Below, one piece after another: positions 49,962-60,768 of a DNA stretch of 64,000 bases (positions are counted from its first letter, which is position 1; each line of letters begins with the position of its first letter). The stretch is from Paenibacillus sp. J23TS9 (lineage in GTDB: Bacteria > Bacillota > Bacilli > Paenibacillales > Paenibacillaceae): the NCBI RefSeq assembly GCF_018403225.1, contig NZ_BOSG01000004.1, positions 372,001 to 436,000 of the forward strand. The letters run 5' to 3'. Under the pieces are notes generated by a model, which had not been told where the DNA came from, searched no databases, and saw nothing but the letters and a program-made list of their open reading frames with translations. The position numbers were made by a program, and so were the translations under genes.

Positions 49962-50966
49962 TTATTTGTATTGGATGCGCGGATCAATCAAGGCGTACAG
50001 CAGATCCACTATCAGATTAATAACGATAAAAATGAATGCGATAATAAGAATACCGCTTTGAATAACCGGATAATCACGGGAGCTAATCGCTTCGAAAATA
50101 TAACGGCCCACACCCGGCCATGCGAAAATGGTTTCCGTCAGCACCGCTCCGCCGAGCAGCGAACCCGTCTGCAGACCGATGACGGTCAATACAGGAATGG
50201 ACGCGTTCTTCAGAGCATGCTTATACACCACGAAAAACTGGGATAAGCCTTTGGCTTTGGCTGTACGGACATAATCGGATTTCATGACCTCGAGCATGCT
50301 CGAACGCGTCATCCGTGCAATGATCGCCATGGGAATCGTACCGAGCGCGATGCTCGGCAGTACCAGATGCTTCATGACCGTCCACAGCTGATCCCATCTG
50401 CCGGCAATGATGGAATCTATGATGTACAGATTCGTGACCGACTCCACCGGATCGCGCTGGTCCATCCTTCCAATGGAAGGGAGCCAGTGCAGTTTAATGG
50501 AGAAGATCCACTGTTCCATCAGACCAAGCCAAAATATCGGCATGGAGACCCCAACCAGTGCGATCACCATGATAATGTAATCAAACCAGGAATTCTGCCT
50601 CCATGCGCTGATAATACCGGCATTCATCCCTACAAACGTTGCGAACAGCATACTTGTGAAGGTCAACTCCAGCGTAGCTGCAAGATACGGCATGATCTCC
50701 TTCGCAATCGGTTCCTTTGTCCGGACCGATTTCCCCAAATCACCTTTGGCCAGATCTCCAAGGTAGGTAAAATACTGCTGCAGCCAGGGCTTATTCAGCC
50801 CCAGCTGCTGGCGCAGCGCCTCCTTGGATTGCTCGGTGGCCTTTTGGCCGAGAATCGTTTCTGCCGGATCACCGGGAATGGCATGAATAATGGAGAATAC
50901 GATAATGGTCATTCCGATCAGAACCGGAATCAGAATCAACAGGCGTTTCAATACATATGAGCTCAA
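49962..50966 (-). CDS. Oligopeptide/dipeptide ABC transporter permease (DppB/OppB)
   Basis: A 334-residue permease with six hydrophobic segments. The N-terminal MSSYVLKRLLILIPVLIGMTIIVF is the standard B-type start, IPGDPAETILGQKATEQSKEALRQQLGLNKPW is diagnostic, and the EAA loop DYVRTAKAKGLSQFFVVYKHALKNA is present. It forms the channel with the DppC-like subunit. It follows the binding-protein gene by 17 nt. Confidence 0.93.
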   Translation of the reverse strand: MSSYVLKRLLILIPVLIGMTIIVFSIIHAIPGDPAETILGQKATEQSKEALRQQLGLNKPWLQQYFTYLGDLAKGDLGKSVRTKEPIAKEIMPYLAATLELTFTSMLFATFVGMNAGIISAWRQNSWFDYIIMVIALVGVSMPIFWLGLMEQWIFSIKLHWLPSIGRMDQRDPVESVTNLYIIDSIIAGRWDQLWTVMKHLVLPSIALGTIPMAIIARMTRSSMLEVMKSDYVRTAKAKGLSQFFVVYKHALKNASIPVLTVIGLQTGSLLGGAVLTETIFAWPGVGRYIFEAISSRDYPVIQSGILIIAFIFIVINLIVDLLYALIDPRIQYK

Positions 50967-50983
50967 AGCAATTCACCTGCCGA

Positions 50984-52651
50984 TTATTCAAAGTAGATGT
51001 TGCTGTAGGCTTCAGTACCTGTTGGCGACGGCACATACCCTTTCAGATTGGCTTTGGCGGCCAGAATTGGCGTGGTATGCACAAGCGGAATCCATGGAAT
51101 ATCTTTTTTGATGATTTCCTGAGACTTCTTGTACAGCTCTACACGCTTGTCCTGGCTAACTTCCTTCTGAGCTTCAATCAGAATTTTGTGAAGGTCTTCA
51201 TTCACATAGAAGCTGCGGTTGTTGCCTGGGATGGAATCCTTATCAAGCAGCGTATAGATAAAGTTATCCGGGTCGCCGTTATCGCCTGTCCAGCCCATCA
51301 TGTAAATATCGTCCTTGGCGCCTGCTTTCGTATCATCCAGATACGTTGCCCACTCCGGAGATTGAATGTTGACTTTGACTCCGATTTTTTCGAAATCCGC
51401 CTGGATTGCCTCTGCCACCTTCTTGCCATCCGGCATATAAGGACGGGATACCGGCATCGCATAGAACGTGACCGGATCAGGCAGCCCATTTGGATAACCT
51501 GCTTCTGCAAGCAGCTTCTTGGCGGTGTCCAGGTTATAGTCATAATCCTGAATGCTGTCATTATGACCCCATAGCGTAGGCGGCATTGGATTCACGGCTG
51601 GTTTAGCCTGTCCTGCGAAGAAAGCATCAACAATACCTTGTTTGTTCACCGCATGGCTGAGCGCCTCTCTAACCTTCACGTTATCAAACGGTTTTTTCTT
51701 CAGGTTAAAGCCGAGGTATGCGATGTTGAAGGATGGCCGGTTGATCTTTTGCAGATCGCTTTTGCTTTCGAGCACGGACAGGTCATCCGGGTTCAAATCC
51801 TCCATGATGTCGATTTCTCCATTTTGCAGCGCATTGAATCGTGCGGAATTGTCCGGAATGGAACGTACGATAACCTTGTTCAGCTTCGGAAGCCCCTGCT
51901 TCCAGTAGTTCGGATTCTTTTCCAAAGTGATGGAATCATTACGTTTCCATTCTTTAAATACAAATGGCCCTGTGCCGACCGGCTCGCTTTTAAAATTCTC
52001 TTTTTTCTCCTTGATCGCTGCCGGGCTCCCGATGCCAAAACAGGTCATGGCGATATTTTGCAGGAATGGTGCCTGCGGCTGGGCAAGCGTGAACTCTACC
52101 GTATTCGTATCCACAGCTTTCACGTCCTTAATGACCCGGGAGCCATCAGGACCAAACATGGAATCATAATAGTCGAAGGAATCGCCTTCGAATTTGAATT
52201 CGCTCTTCGGATCACTCCAGCGCTGGAAGTTGAACACGACGGCCTCTGCGTTAAAGTCCGTGCCATCATGGAACTTGACCCCCTGGCGCAGCTTGAACGT
52301 ATACTTCAGACCATCCGGGGATACTTCCCAGCTCTCTGCGAGTGCGGGCTGAACTTCCGTTTCCCCTTCCTTATACTCCAGCAGCGAGTCGAACACCTGA
52401 TGTCCGATCTTCAAGGATTCTCCATCCGTGACAATGGCTGGATCCAATGCTACCGAATCCCCGCCGCGCCCAAATACCAGTGTATCCTGCGTCTTTTTCT
52501 CCTCTGGCTTCGGATCTTCTTTCTTCTCCGTGCTGTCTGTCGTCTTCGGTGTCTCGGATGCCTGCTTTCCGTCGCTCTTGCTGCCGCATCCCGTAAGCGT
52601 AAATACCATCACCATCGTCAGTGCCAGGAAAACGCTCGTCCATCTCTTCAT
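50984..52651 (-). CDS. Oligopeptide/dipeptide-binding lipoprotein (solute-binding family 5)
   Basis: A 555-residue extracellular binding protein. A signal peptide ends at LTGC with the lipid-modified Cys22, followed by a charged linker of about 40 residues and the family-5 fold. Landmarks are LKYTFKLRQGVKFHDGTDFNAEAVVFNFQRW, GTGPFVFKEWKRNDSITLEKNPNYW, and VREALSHAVNKQGIVDAFFAGQA. It delivers peptides (or nickel/haem in some relatives) to the DppBC channel. AAAGGGG precedes the ATG. The DppF-like gene lies 135 nt upstream on the same strand. Confidence 0.93.
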   Translation of the reverse strand: MKRWTSVFLALTMVMVFTLTGCGSKSDGKQASETPKTTDSTEKKEDPKPEEKKTQDTLVFGRGGDSVALDPAIVTDGESLKIGHQVFDSLLEYKEGETEVQPALAESWEVSPDGLKYTFKLRQGVKFHDGTDFNAEAVVFNFQRWSDPKSEFKFEGDSFDYYDSMFGPDGSRVIKDVKAVDTNTVEFTLAQPQAPFLQNIAMTCFGIGSPAAIKEKKENFKSEPVGTGPFVFKEWKRNDSITLEKNPNYWKQGLPKLNKVIVRSIPDNSARFNALQNGEIDIMEDLNPDDLSVLESKSDLQKINRPSFNIAYLGFNLKKKPFDNVKVREALSHAVNKQGIVDAFFAGQAKPAVNPMPPTLWGHNDSIQDYDYNLDTAKKLLAEAGYPNGLPDPVTFYAMPVSRPYMPDGKKVAEAIQADFEKIGVKVNIQSPEWATYLDDTKAGAKDDIYMMGWTGDNGDPDNFIYTLLDKDSIPGNNRSFYVNEDLHKILIEAQKEVSQDKRVELYKKSQEIIKKDIPWIPLVHTTPILAAKANLKGYVPSPTGTEAYSNIYFE

Positions 52652-52786
52652 CGTTTTTTTCCCCTTTCTTTTCTTACAGATCGAATAAAAAGTGTTTATA
52701 TGCGGGACTTTGCATAGGTTCGATTGAACCTTTCATTTGCAAAGCCTCAAACAGCAGCTATAAGCCGCATGAAACCGAAATCATCA

Positions 52787-53776
52787 CTACTGCCTGCTGG
52801 ATAACTCCGGGGTATACAAATGGCAGGCCGTCATATGCCCGCCTCCGGTATCCAGAAGCTGAGGACGGACCTCACTGCACACCTTCATCGCCTTTGGACA
52901 TCTCGTATGAAAAGCGCATCCGACCGGCGCATTGGCCGGACTCGGCACTTCCCCCTGCAAAATAATCCGCTGCCTTTTCAAATCCGGATCAGGCTCCGGC
53001 ACTGCGGAGAGAAGCGCTTGGGTGTATGGATGCTGCGGTGTATCATACAACTGATGCTTGTCCGCAATTTCCACGATTCGCCCGAGATACATGACGGCAA
53101 CACGGTCACATATATGCTTCACCACACTGAGATCATGCGCGATAAAAATATACGTTAGCTTGAACTCACTCTGCAGATCCTGCAGCAGGTTAATGACCTG
53201 TGACTGGATCGATACATCCAGCGCGGACACCGGCTCATCCGCAACAATCAGCTTGGGCTGCAGGGCCAGTGCTCTGGCGATGCCGATCCGCTGCCGCTGC
53301 CCTCCCGAAAACTGATGGGGATAACGGTGCAGATGCGTCCGTGTTAGGCCAACGACGTCGATCAGCCGCTCAATCCGTTCCTGCCGCTCTTTGCGGCTTG
53401 AGATACCGTGAACAATGAGGGGTTCCTCCAGAATGCGCTGCACGCTATGCCGCGGATCCAGCGAAGAGAACGGGTCCTGAAATACAATCTGCATATCCCG
53501 GCGCTGCTTACGCATGGCCTCCATGGACAGACCTGTAATCTCCCGACCTTCGAAAAGAACCTTGCCCTCACTTGGTTCAATCAGCCGCAGAATCGAGCGT
53601 CCGGTCGTGGATTTGCCACAGCCCGACTCACCAACCAGACCGAAGGTTTCGCCCCGGCGGACGGAAAACGAAATATCATCCACGGCTTTTACATGTCCCA
53701 GCGTTTTGTTCCACAGTCCTTTACGGATAGGAAAATACTTTTTCAGATGCGAAACCTCAAGCAGTGTCTCACTCAT
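52787..53776 (-). CDS. Oligopeptide/dipeptide ABC transporter ATP-binding protein (DppF/OppF)
   Basis: A 329-residue ABC ATPase of the F type. The N-terminal [30 protein letters not shown] is characteristic. Walker A is GESGCGKST, the signature [17 protein letters not shown], Walker [15 protein letters not shown]. The C-terminal oligopeptide-transporter domain has the cysteine-rich [15 protein letters not shown]. Its ATG overlaps the stop of the D-type ATPase by 4 nt (ATGA), indicating translational coupling. Confidence 0.93.
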   Translation of the reverse strand: MSETLLEVSHLKKYFPIRKGLWNKTLGHVKAVDDISFSVRRGETFGLVGESGCGKSTTGRSILRLIEPSEGKVLFEGREITGLSMEAMRKQRRDMQIVFQDPFSSLDPRHSVQRILEEPLIVHGISSRKERQERIERLIDVVGLTRTHLHRYPHQFSGGQRQRIGIARALALQPKLIVADEPVSALDVSIQSQVINLLQDLQSEFKLTYIFIAHDLSVVKHICDRVAVMYLGRIVEIADKHQLYDTPQHPYTQALLSAVPEPDPDLKRQRIILQGEVPSPANAPVGCAFHTRCPKAMKVCSEVRPQLLDTGGGHMTACHLYTPELSSRQ

Positions 53777-54762
53777 ACGGCATCCTCCTGCGGGGTTTCA
53801 TGGAGCCAGCATCTGCAACTGTGACCGGTTTCCTGCTCCGTTAAATTTGGTAGCGCTTCCAAACATCTTTGCATGACATGCGGACATCTTGCGGCAAAGC
53901 GGCAGCCCTGCATATTTTTGCTGAGAATCGGCACATTGCCGGGAATGGAATACAAACGCTCCCTGGTCTCATTCATACGGGGAACCGATTGAATCAACCC
54001 CTGGGTGTACGGATGAAGGGGATTTTTGAAGATGTCATGCACGCTGCCTTCCTCCACAACCTTACCGGCATACATCACCGCTACCCGGTGGCACATTTCA
54101 GCGACCACGCCGAGATCATGCGTAATCATCATGACAGCCATGCCCTGCTCTTCATTAAGCCGCCGGATCAAATCCAGAATCTGAGCCTGAATCGTTACAT
54201 CCAAAGCGGTTGTCGGCTCATCAGCGATCAGTACTTCGGGACTGCAGGCGATGGACATGGCAATCATCACCCGCTGCCTCATCCCTCCTGACAGTTGATG
54301 CGGATATTCATCAATAATGGACTCCGCTCTTGCGATACCGACCTTTTTGAGCATATCGAGCGTGATCGAGCGCGCTTTTTTCCTGCTGATGCCTCGGTGC
54401 AGACGGACGGTTTCTGTAATCTGCTGTCCTACCGTAAACAGGGGATTGAGCGAGGTCATCGGTTCCTGAAAGATCATCGAAATCGAGTTGCCGCGGATTT
54501 TGCGCATCTCCCATTCCCTAAGCGGAACGATATCTTTGCCTTTGAATCGTATGGATCCGCTTACAATTTTGCCTGGCGGACTCGGAACCAGCTTGAGTAC
54601 CGACAATGAGGTCACACTTTTGCCGCAGCCGGATTCTCCAACGACACCAAGCACTTCACCCGGATTCAGATACAAATCGACACCGTCAACTGCCGGAATT
54701 TCCCCACGGTCTGTGAAAAAATGCGTCCGGAGATTCTTGATCTCGAGTATTGGCTTGCCCAT
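53773..54762 (-). CDS. Oligopeptide/dipeptide ABC transporter ATP-binding protein (DppD/OppD)
   Basis: A 329-residue ABC ATPase of the D type and first gene of the operon. [45 protein letters not shown] at the N-terminus is typical. The signature [20 protein letters not shown] and Walker [17 protein letters not shown] follow, then the C-terminal [17 protein letters not shown] domain. ATG at 54762 follows AAAGGAG by 7 nt; an upstream frame opening at 54828 has no signal. The two ATPases together drive the permease pair. Confidence 0.93.
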   Translation of the reverse strand: MGKPILEIKNLRTHFFTDRGEIPAVDGVDLYLNPGEVLGVVGESGCGKSVTSLSVLKLVPSPPGKIVSGSIRFKGKDIVPLREWEMRKIRGNSISMIFQEPMTSLNPLFTVGQQITETVRLHRGISRKKARSITLDMLKKVGIARAESIIDEYPHQLSGGMRQRVMIAMSIACSPEVLIADEPTTALDVTIQAQILDLIRRLNEEQGMAVMMITHDLGVVAEMCHRVAVMYAGKVVEEGSVHDIFKNPLHPYTQGLIQSVPRMNETRERLYSIPGNVPILSKNMQGCRFAARCPHVMQRCLEALPNLTEQETGHSCRCWLHETPQEDAV

Positions 54763-55311
54763 GCAAAAACTCCTTTGTGCTAAAAATGGGTTGCTTGGGA
54801 TGAATATGAACAATTGAACTTTGGTCAAATGGGTGCAAAAAACAGCCCGCCTGTTCTTCAGCGGCTTCTAATTTAGGTTTCATTCGTTTTTAGATTGTCT
54901 TTTCGATACAATCCCCTTTTCTGTTTATTTGGACAAAATTATAACGCTTAAATTTTCTGATAAAGCATTCATCAGGTCTGCCATGTCATGCTTTGGGTAA
55001 GATAGAGCCAAGGGTAGGTATGATGCCGGGAAAAGTCTGTGAAAGGTTCTGCATGATTGTGAAGTGAGGTCATAGAAGTAAGGAGTGACTTCTGTCTGCA
55101 TGCGAAGTGAGTAGAACTTTAGATGGATGGATCCAGATCGAAGTAAATCATTGATTAGCATCAGAAACATCGAATACTATAAATATTCCGTTATTTAATA
55201 CAAAACTTTACTACAAGAAATAAGCAGTTACAAGAAATATTTTACAGCTTGTACAAATTATATTCGGACACAATTCTACTTTTTTCTACAAAATTAATCA
55301 TTAAACAGCAG
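54763..55311 (-). promoter_or_regulatory. Upstream region of the oligopeptide transporter operon
   Basis: This ~550-nt region contains no convincing gene; an 81-codon frame at 54925-55170 has no ribosome binding site or protein-like composition. A TATAAT lies on the minus strand at 54943-54938 with a poor -35. A short hairpin (AACAG, 5-nt loop, CTGTT) followed by T residues occupies 54855-54837, about 75 nt before the first start codon. Confidence 0.4.
54837..54855 (-). terminator. Short terminator-like hairpin in the operon leader
   Basis: On the minus strand AACAG and CTGTT flank a GCGGG loop and are followed by further T residues. The stem is only 5 bp. It could act as a weak terminator or attenuator upstream of the DppD-like gene. 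Confidence 0.35.
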
Positions 55312-55355
55312 AAATGCAAAACAAAGTACCTTTTTAAGGTCTTCATTTTGCATTT
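55312..55355 (-). terminator. Rho-independent terminator downstream of glpD
   Basis: AAATGCAAAA...TTTTGCATTT outer stem with an inner AAGACCTT/AAGGTACTT stem, located 36 nt after the glpD stop on the minus strand. Confidence 0.8.
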
Positions 55356-55390
55356 TATGATCTTTTTCGTTTTATTTTATGGATATCCGC

Positions 55391-57061
55391 TTATACCGTT
55401 AAATCACCGGTTGGGGTAACCGCATCAACGAGCGCCTTTTCCAATTCAATCGTGTAGCGCGTTTGGGCCTGCGGACTCCACTTCAAGCAGGAGGACATCA
55501 TATCAATGACAGGCTGCTTCATTTTTCGTGCCATATCGATGTTGAACAAGGTCAACCCAGAGCGCCGAGTAAAGAAATCTACCGGAGATACTACCATTTC
55601 TTCGTCCAATGCATAGGCCAGCTGGCCATAAAGCATCAGCGGAAGTTTGAAAGTCCCCGCTTTATCCTTGCCTTCTGCAATGCGCTTGTACACTTTGGGG
55701 GCATTCGTACCGTACATCCGTGCGATCCTGACCGCCTCCGCTTGCGAAAGTCCTGCCTGTACGCCCGTAGGCGTGGTTTTTTGTATAAATGCGTCCAAAG
55801 CCTTGGCCCCGCCCATATCTCCGCCAGAAATCGGAAGATGCTTGGTTTGGCATGGCTTGAAAGATCGCTGCTGCGATTCTTCCAGCTTTTTGGCTAACAC
55901 ATCGACAATCGTTTCTGCCATTTTCCGATATCCGGTCAGCTTGCCGCCTGCAATCGTCAGCAGCCCGCTGTCGGACTCCCAAATCTCATCCTTCCGGGAA
56001 ATCTCCGACGGGTCCTTTCCTTCCTCATAGATGAGTGGACGCACCCCGGCCCAGCTGGATTCAATATCCTTTTCGGTGATATTCACATCGGGGAACATAA
56101 AATTAATGGCATTGATAATATAGCTCCGGTCACTCGCCGTCATTTGCGGATGTACCGGATTCTGGTCATAAAAGGTGTCCGTGGTACCCACGTAGGCTTT
56201 TCCATCACGCGGTATGGCGAATACCATTCTCTTATCCGGAGTATCAAAATAAACCGCCTGCCGCAGCGGAAACCGGGACTGATCGATCACGAGGTGAACA
56301 CCCTTGGTCAACCGGAGCGTTTTACCCTTTTTGGAGTCATCCATCTCCCGAATCCGGTCGACCCATGGTCCGGTAGAATTGACAACCCTGGCCGCCTTTA
56401 TTTCATAGGCATCCCCTGTCAGAAAGTCTCGGACGGCGGCGCCCTTCACCTGTTTCTGGTCACTATAAATGAGGTTTTCGACTTTGGTGTAATTTAAGGC
56501 CGTGGCCCCGTGCTCTACAGCAGCTTTCATCACTTCAATCGTGAGACGGGCGTCATCCGTACGGTATTCGACGTAATAGCCGCCGCCTTTGAGCCCATCT
56601 TTTTTAATGAGCGGCTCTTTTTCTAGCGTTTGCTGGATGGAAAGCATGGAGCGTCGCTCCCCCTTTTTCACACCCGCCAGAAAATCATACACACGCAGTC
56701 CGATCGACGTGCTGAACTTACCGAAGGTGCCGCCTTTATGCATCGGGAGCAGCATCCATTCCGGCGTGGTCACATGCGGTCCGTTTTCATACACAATCGC
56801 TCTTTCCTTGCCGACCTCCGCTACCATGCCGATCTCAAACTGCTTCAGATAGCGCAGCCCGCCGTGAACCAGCTTCGTCGACCGGCTGGAGGTGCCTGCC
56901 GCAAAATCCTGCATTTCCACCAGAGCCACCTTCATGCCGCGTGCTGCCGCATCCAAGGCGATTCCTGCCCCCGTAATCCCTCCGCCGATTACAAGGACGT
57001 CAAACGTTTCGCCGCTCAGTGCATTTTTGATCTGTTCCCGTTCCGTGTTCGTGAAAGTCAT
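55391..57061 (-). CDS. glpD: Aerobic glycerol-3-phosphate dehydrogenase
   Basis: A 556-residue FAD enzyme that oxidises glycerol-3-phosphate to dihydroxyacetone phosphate and passes electrons to menaquinone at the membrane. [21 protein letters not shown] is the FAD-binding motif. [33 protein letters not shown] and [15 protein letters not shown] are family signatures. GAGGAGATG lies before the ATG. It follows glpK by 78 nt, forming a glycerol catabolic pair without glpF or the glpP antiterminator in the window. Confidence 0.95.
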   Translation of the reverse strand: MTFTNTEREQIKNALSGETFDVLVIGGGITGAGIALDAAARGMKVALVEMQDFAAGTSSRSTKLVHGGLRYLKQFEIGMVAEVGKERAIVYENGPHVTTPEWMLLPMHKGGTFGKFSTSIGLRVYDFLAGVKKGERRSMLSIQQTLEKEPLIKKDGLKGGGYYVEYRTDDARLTIEVMKAAVEHGATALNYTKVENLIYSDQKQVKGAAVRDFLTGDAYEIKAARVVNSTGPWVDRIREMDDSKKGKTLRLTKGVHLVIDQSRFPLRQAVYFDTPDKRMVFAIPRDGKAYVGTTDTFYDQNPVHPQMTASDRSYIINAINFMFPDVNITEKDIESSWAGVRPLIYEEGKDPSEISRKDEIWESDSGLLTIAGGKLTGYRKMAETIVDVLAKKLEESQQRSFKPCQTKHLPISGGDMGGAKALDAFIQKTTPTGVQAGLSQAEAVRIARMYGTNAPKVYKRIAEGKDKAGTFKLPLMLYGQLAYALDEEMVVSPVDFFTRRSGLTLFNIDMARKMKQPVIDMMSSCLKWSPQAQTRYTIELEKALVDAVTPTGDLTV

Positions 57062-57139
57062 CTATGCTCATCTCCTCTGCATGCACTAAAGGCCATAAAG
57101 GCGCGCACTTATTGTATCATTCCAGGATTTTGCAAAATT

Positions 57140-58726
<1,587 letters not shown>

Positions 58727-58800
58727 TTATGCTATTCGAAAACCTTCTATATTTGAAGAAGAAAATTTAATTTATTGAAGTTCTTTACTTTGTGCTATGT

Positions 58801-58973
58801 GACCGCTACGGTGACGGATCGTTCTTCCGATCGCTGTTGTCTCCAAATTTCTTGATTATATTTCCTAAGGTAGAGATTCGGAGACAAAGCTTATGCTTCC
58901 GATGTAGCTTTCCTTCGGAAAGCTTTTAGGCGACCGCTACGCTTCTTCAGATCGATTCCGTCCCCTCCGCTGC
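58801..58973 (+). repeat. Dispersed non-coding repeat, copy B
   Basis: Homologous to the minus strand of 17284-17418. It contains the shared CGGATC, TTCTTCCG and TCGCTGTTGTC core and the shared end CCTCCGCT. Two hairpins are visible: GATCG/CGATC near 58818-58833 and AGCTTTCC/GGAAAGCT with a 3-nt loop near 58905-58925. The motif GACCGCTACG occurs at both ends of this copy (58801 and 58932). It fills much of the 58631-59173 gap between glpK and the phage module; no gene is visible in the rest. Confidence 0.75.
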
Positions 58974-59068
58974 TTAAGTTTTTTGTTAAACACAATTTGC
59001 AATGTATAGCCAATTTACACGCCACTAATTCAATCCTCTACAGACCGGATTGCCTTTTGCAGTAAACA

Positions 59069-59119
59069 AAACGGGGCTCCTTGTTGTCTCTGTGATGTTC
59101 CTAGTATGGAGCCCCCGTT
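59069..59119 (-). terminator. Terminator at the outer edge of the phage module
   Basis: ACGGGGCTCC and GGAGCCCC-C-GT form a long stem with a ~27-nt loop; on the minus strand it is followed by GTTTTGTTT. It lies downstream of the endolysin gene. Confidence 0.7.
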
Positions 59120-59173
59120 AGCCGTAGCATGAAAACATCAATTCCCTCCTGTCCCGTTCAGATGCTGCGAAAC

Positions 59174-59890
59174 CTACAGCAGTTTCAGACGCTGCAAAAC
59201 CGCCAGCATCCGGAAGAAGTCGTAGCTTCCTTGGACAGGCGTATCGATTAAACCGGCGCTGGTTGCGGATTGCACCGCGGATTCAGCCCATGCCGGTGTT
59301 TGCATTTGGTCTTTAACTGTTAAACGGGACAGCTGCCCTTCTAATTCATCTACCCTTTTCTGCATGACTTGAAGCTGCTGCTGAAGCTCGGCAACCTGCA
59401 TCGAATTACCATCTCCTTTATCTTTGCTCGTGGTATCGTACTTTGTCAGATTGTATGTCTCCATTATGGCGATCAGTTTGGCAGGATATTGTGGGTCGGT
59501 GGCGTAGCCGCCCTTCCAGACCTCTCTGGCAGCTGTTTTGTAATCTGCGTGAAGCACGCCATGATAGCGGGTCGGATTATCGCGGGTGCCTTTTAGTAGC
59601 AGCTCAGAATGATCAGCGATCGATTCCGTCCAGGAAAGGTATTTTCGGAAGGAGGCGGTCACCTTGACCGGCTTGCCCTTCACATACTCCGTCGTTGGCA
59701 TGTCCACGCTTCCCGCCGGTCCCTTACCCTTGATGCCGAACAGATTGTTAGCCTGCTTCGTTAGTCTGCTTGTCCCCCAGTTTGATTCGAGAATCGCTTG
59801 GGCGATCGTGAGAGACGCGGGAATTCCGGTTCGCTGCATATCGGAGACGGCGCAGGGAGCGATGGTGGAGATGAAGTTAGTTTTGTTCAT
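59174..59890 (-). CDS. Phage endolysin: N-acetylglucosaminidase with coiled coil
   Basis: A 238-residue lytic enzyme. The N-terminal glucosaminidase (LytG/FlgJ-type) domain spans residues ~10-150, with SLTIAQAILESNWGTSRL containing the catalytic Glu and NNLFGIKG as marker. A coiled coil (VAELQQQLQVMQKRVDELEGQLSRL) and a ~45-residue C-terminal segment follow; TPAWAESAVQSATSAGLIDTPVQGSYDFFRMLAVL resembles a surface-binding module. It overlaps the holin gene by 14 nt, the classic lysis cassette arrangement. It ends the tail module. Confidence 0.88.
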   Translation of the reverse strand: MNKTNFISTIAPCAVSDMQRTGIPASLTIAQAILESNWGTSRLTKQANNLFGIKGKGPAGSVDMPTTEYVKGKPVKVTASFRKYLSWTESIADHSELLLKGTRDNPTRYHGVLHADYKTAAREVWKGGYATDPQYPAKLIAIMETYNLTKYDTTSKDKGDGNSMQVAELQQQLQVMQKRVDELEGQLSRLTVKDQMQTPAWAESAVQSATSAGLIDTPVQGSYDFFRMLAVLQRLKLL

Positions 59891-60308
59891 GGTGAGTGTT
59901 TTCCTCCTCTTGGGATTTGGAGTTTAAAATTTCAATGGCTCGCTGAAATACTTTAGGTATAGGAAGCCCCATGCGTCCAGCATTCTCAATGATACTTAGC
60001 AGTTCATTTGCTAAATAGAAGAAGATCACGGCATTCTGAAAGTACTTGAGGTTTCCAAGCACCAGGTCTATAAAATGGGCTACGGTAACCATAAGGAATA
60101 TAGCAACTTTTCTAGCAATACCATAAAATCCTCTGCGGCTCATAAGCTCGCCGCTGCTCCAGGCTGCGATCCACCCCGTAAACCAATCGACGGCAACCAG
60201 GATCAACAGAAGATGCATCAGCAAACTCCAGCCGCCAAAGAAATATCCAGTTACCGCACCAAAAGCTGTGGAGAACATTTTGACTAGGATAGAAAGTCGT
60301 TCATCCAT
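59877..60308 (-). CDS. Phage holin (toxin-secretion / phage holin 4 family)
   Basis: A 143-residue membrane protein with three hydrophobic segments, one including LLILVAVDWFTGWIAAW (the DWxTG motif is diagnostic). RRGFYGIARKVAIFLMVTVAHFID is also family-typical. It forms the membrane lesion that lets the endolysin reach the wall. ATG at 60308 follows AAAGGAGG by 7 nt. A terminator lies between it and the tail-fibre genes, so the lysis pair may have its own promoter. Confidence 0.9.
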   Translation of the reverse strand: MDERLSILVKMFSTAFGAVTGYFFGGWSLLMHLLLILVAVDWFTGWIAAWSSGELMSRRGFYGIARKVAIFLMVTVAHFIDLVLGNLKYFQNAVIFFYLANELLSIIENAGRMGLPIPKVFQRAIEILNSKSQEEENTHHEQN

Positions 60309-60342
60309 GGGTAGTCCTCCTTTCAAATTTTATATTTTCGAA

Positions 60343-60387
60343 AAAAACAACCATGTATTCGGAATATCCGAGAGCATGGTTGTTTTG
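60343..60387 (-). terminator. Terminator between tail-fibre genes and lysis cassette
   Basis: AAACAACCATG...CATGGTTGTTTT outer stem with an inner TCGGA/TCCGA stem; on the minus strand seven T residues follow directly. Confidence 0.88.
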
Positions 60388-60454
60388 GTTTTATTGATTT
60401 TTTCCCAAAATGAAAAAGGATATCTTATTGTGTGTCAAGTAATAAGTAATTTCC

Positions 60455-60751
60455 CTACCTTTTTAAAAAATCCACCAACACTAATTCAAGCTCTGCCAAT
60501 CTGTTTCTAAGAGAAACAACCTCTTCTTCTGTGGATTTGTTGGCGAAATCCGCTTTGTAATCATTTAAATCTCTAGGAATTTCGCCCCCAATTTCTAGTA
60601 ATTTTTCTGAAACTAGTATGCCTGCTTTTGTCGTATCTATGCCAGAAACACATATATCCTGGCCATTAATCTGATCATCACTAACACTAATAACATCCAG
60701 AATGCGATCAATTATAATACGGTTTTCACGTTTATATATATAAGCAAACAT
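60455..60751 (-). CDS. Small phage tail-associated protein, unknown function
   Basis: A 98-residue protein with a beta-rich N-terminus (MFAYIYKRENRIIIDRILDVISV) and a C-terminal helical segment (EEEVVSLRNRLAELELVLVDFLKR) like those in XkdX-adjacent phage proteins. AAAGGAGAGG precedes the ATG. It follows the tail fibre gene and shares its low GC, suggesting the pair was acquired together. Family unknown. Confidence 0.7.
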   Translation of the reverse strand: MFAYIYKRENRIIIDRILDVISVSDDQINGQDICVSGIDTTKAGILVSEKLLEIGGEIPRDLNDYKADFANKSTEEEVVSLRNRLAELELVLVDFLKR

Positions 60752-60768
60752 TGTGTAAGCCTCTCCTT

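Noticed and set aside
54925..55170. 81-codon minus-strand frame before the oligopeptide transporter operon
   Set aside because: No ribosome binding site, no recognisable motif, and located in an AT-rich promoter-like region.
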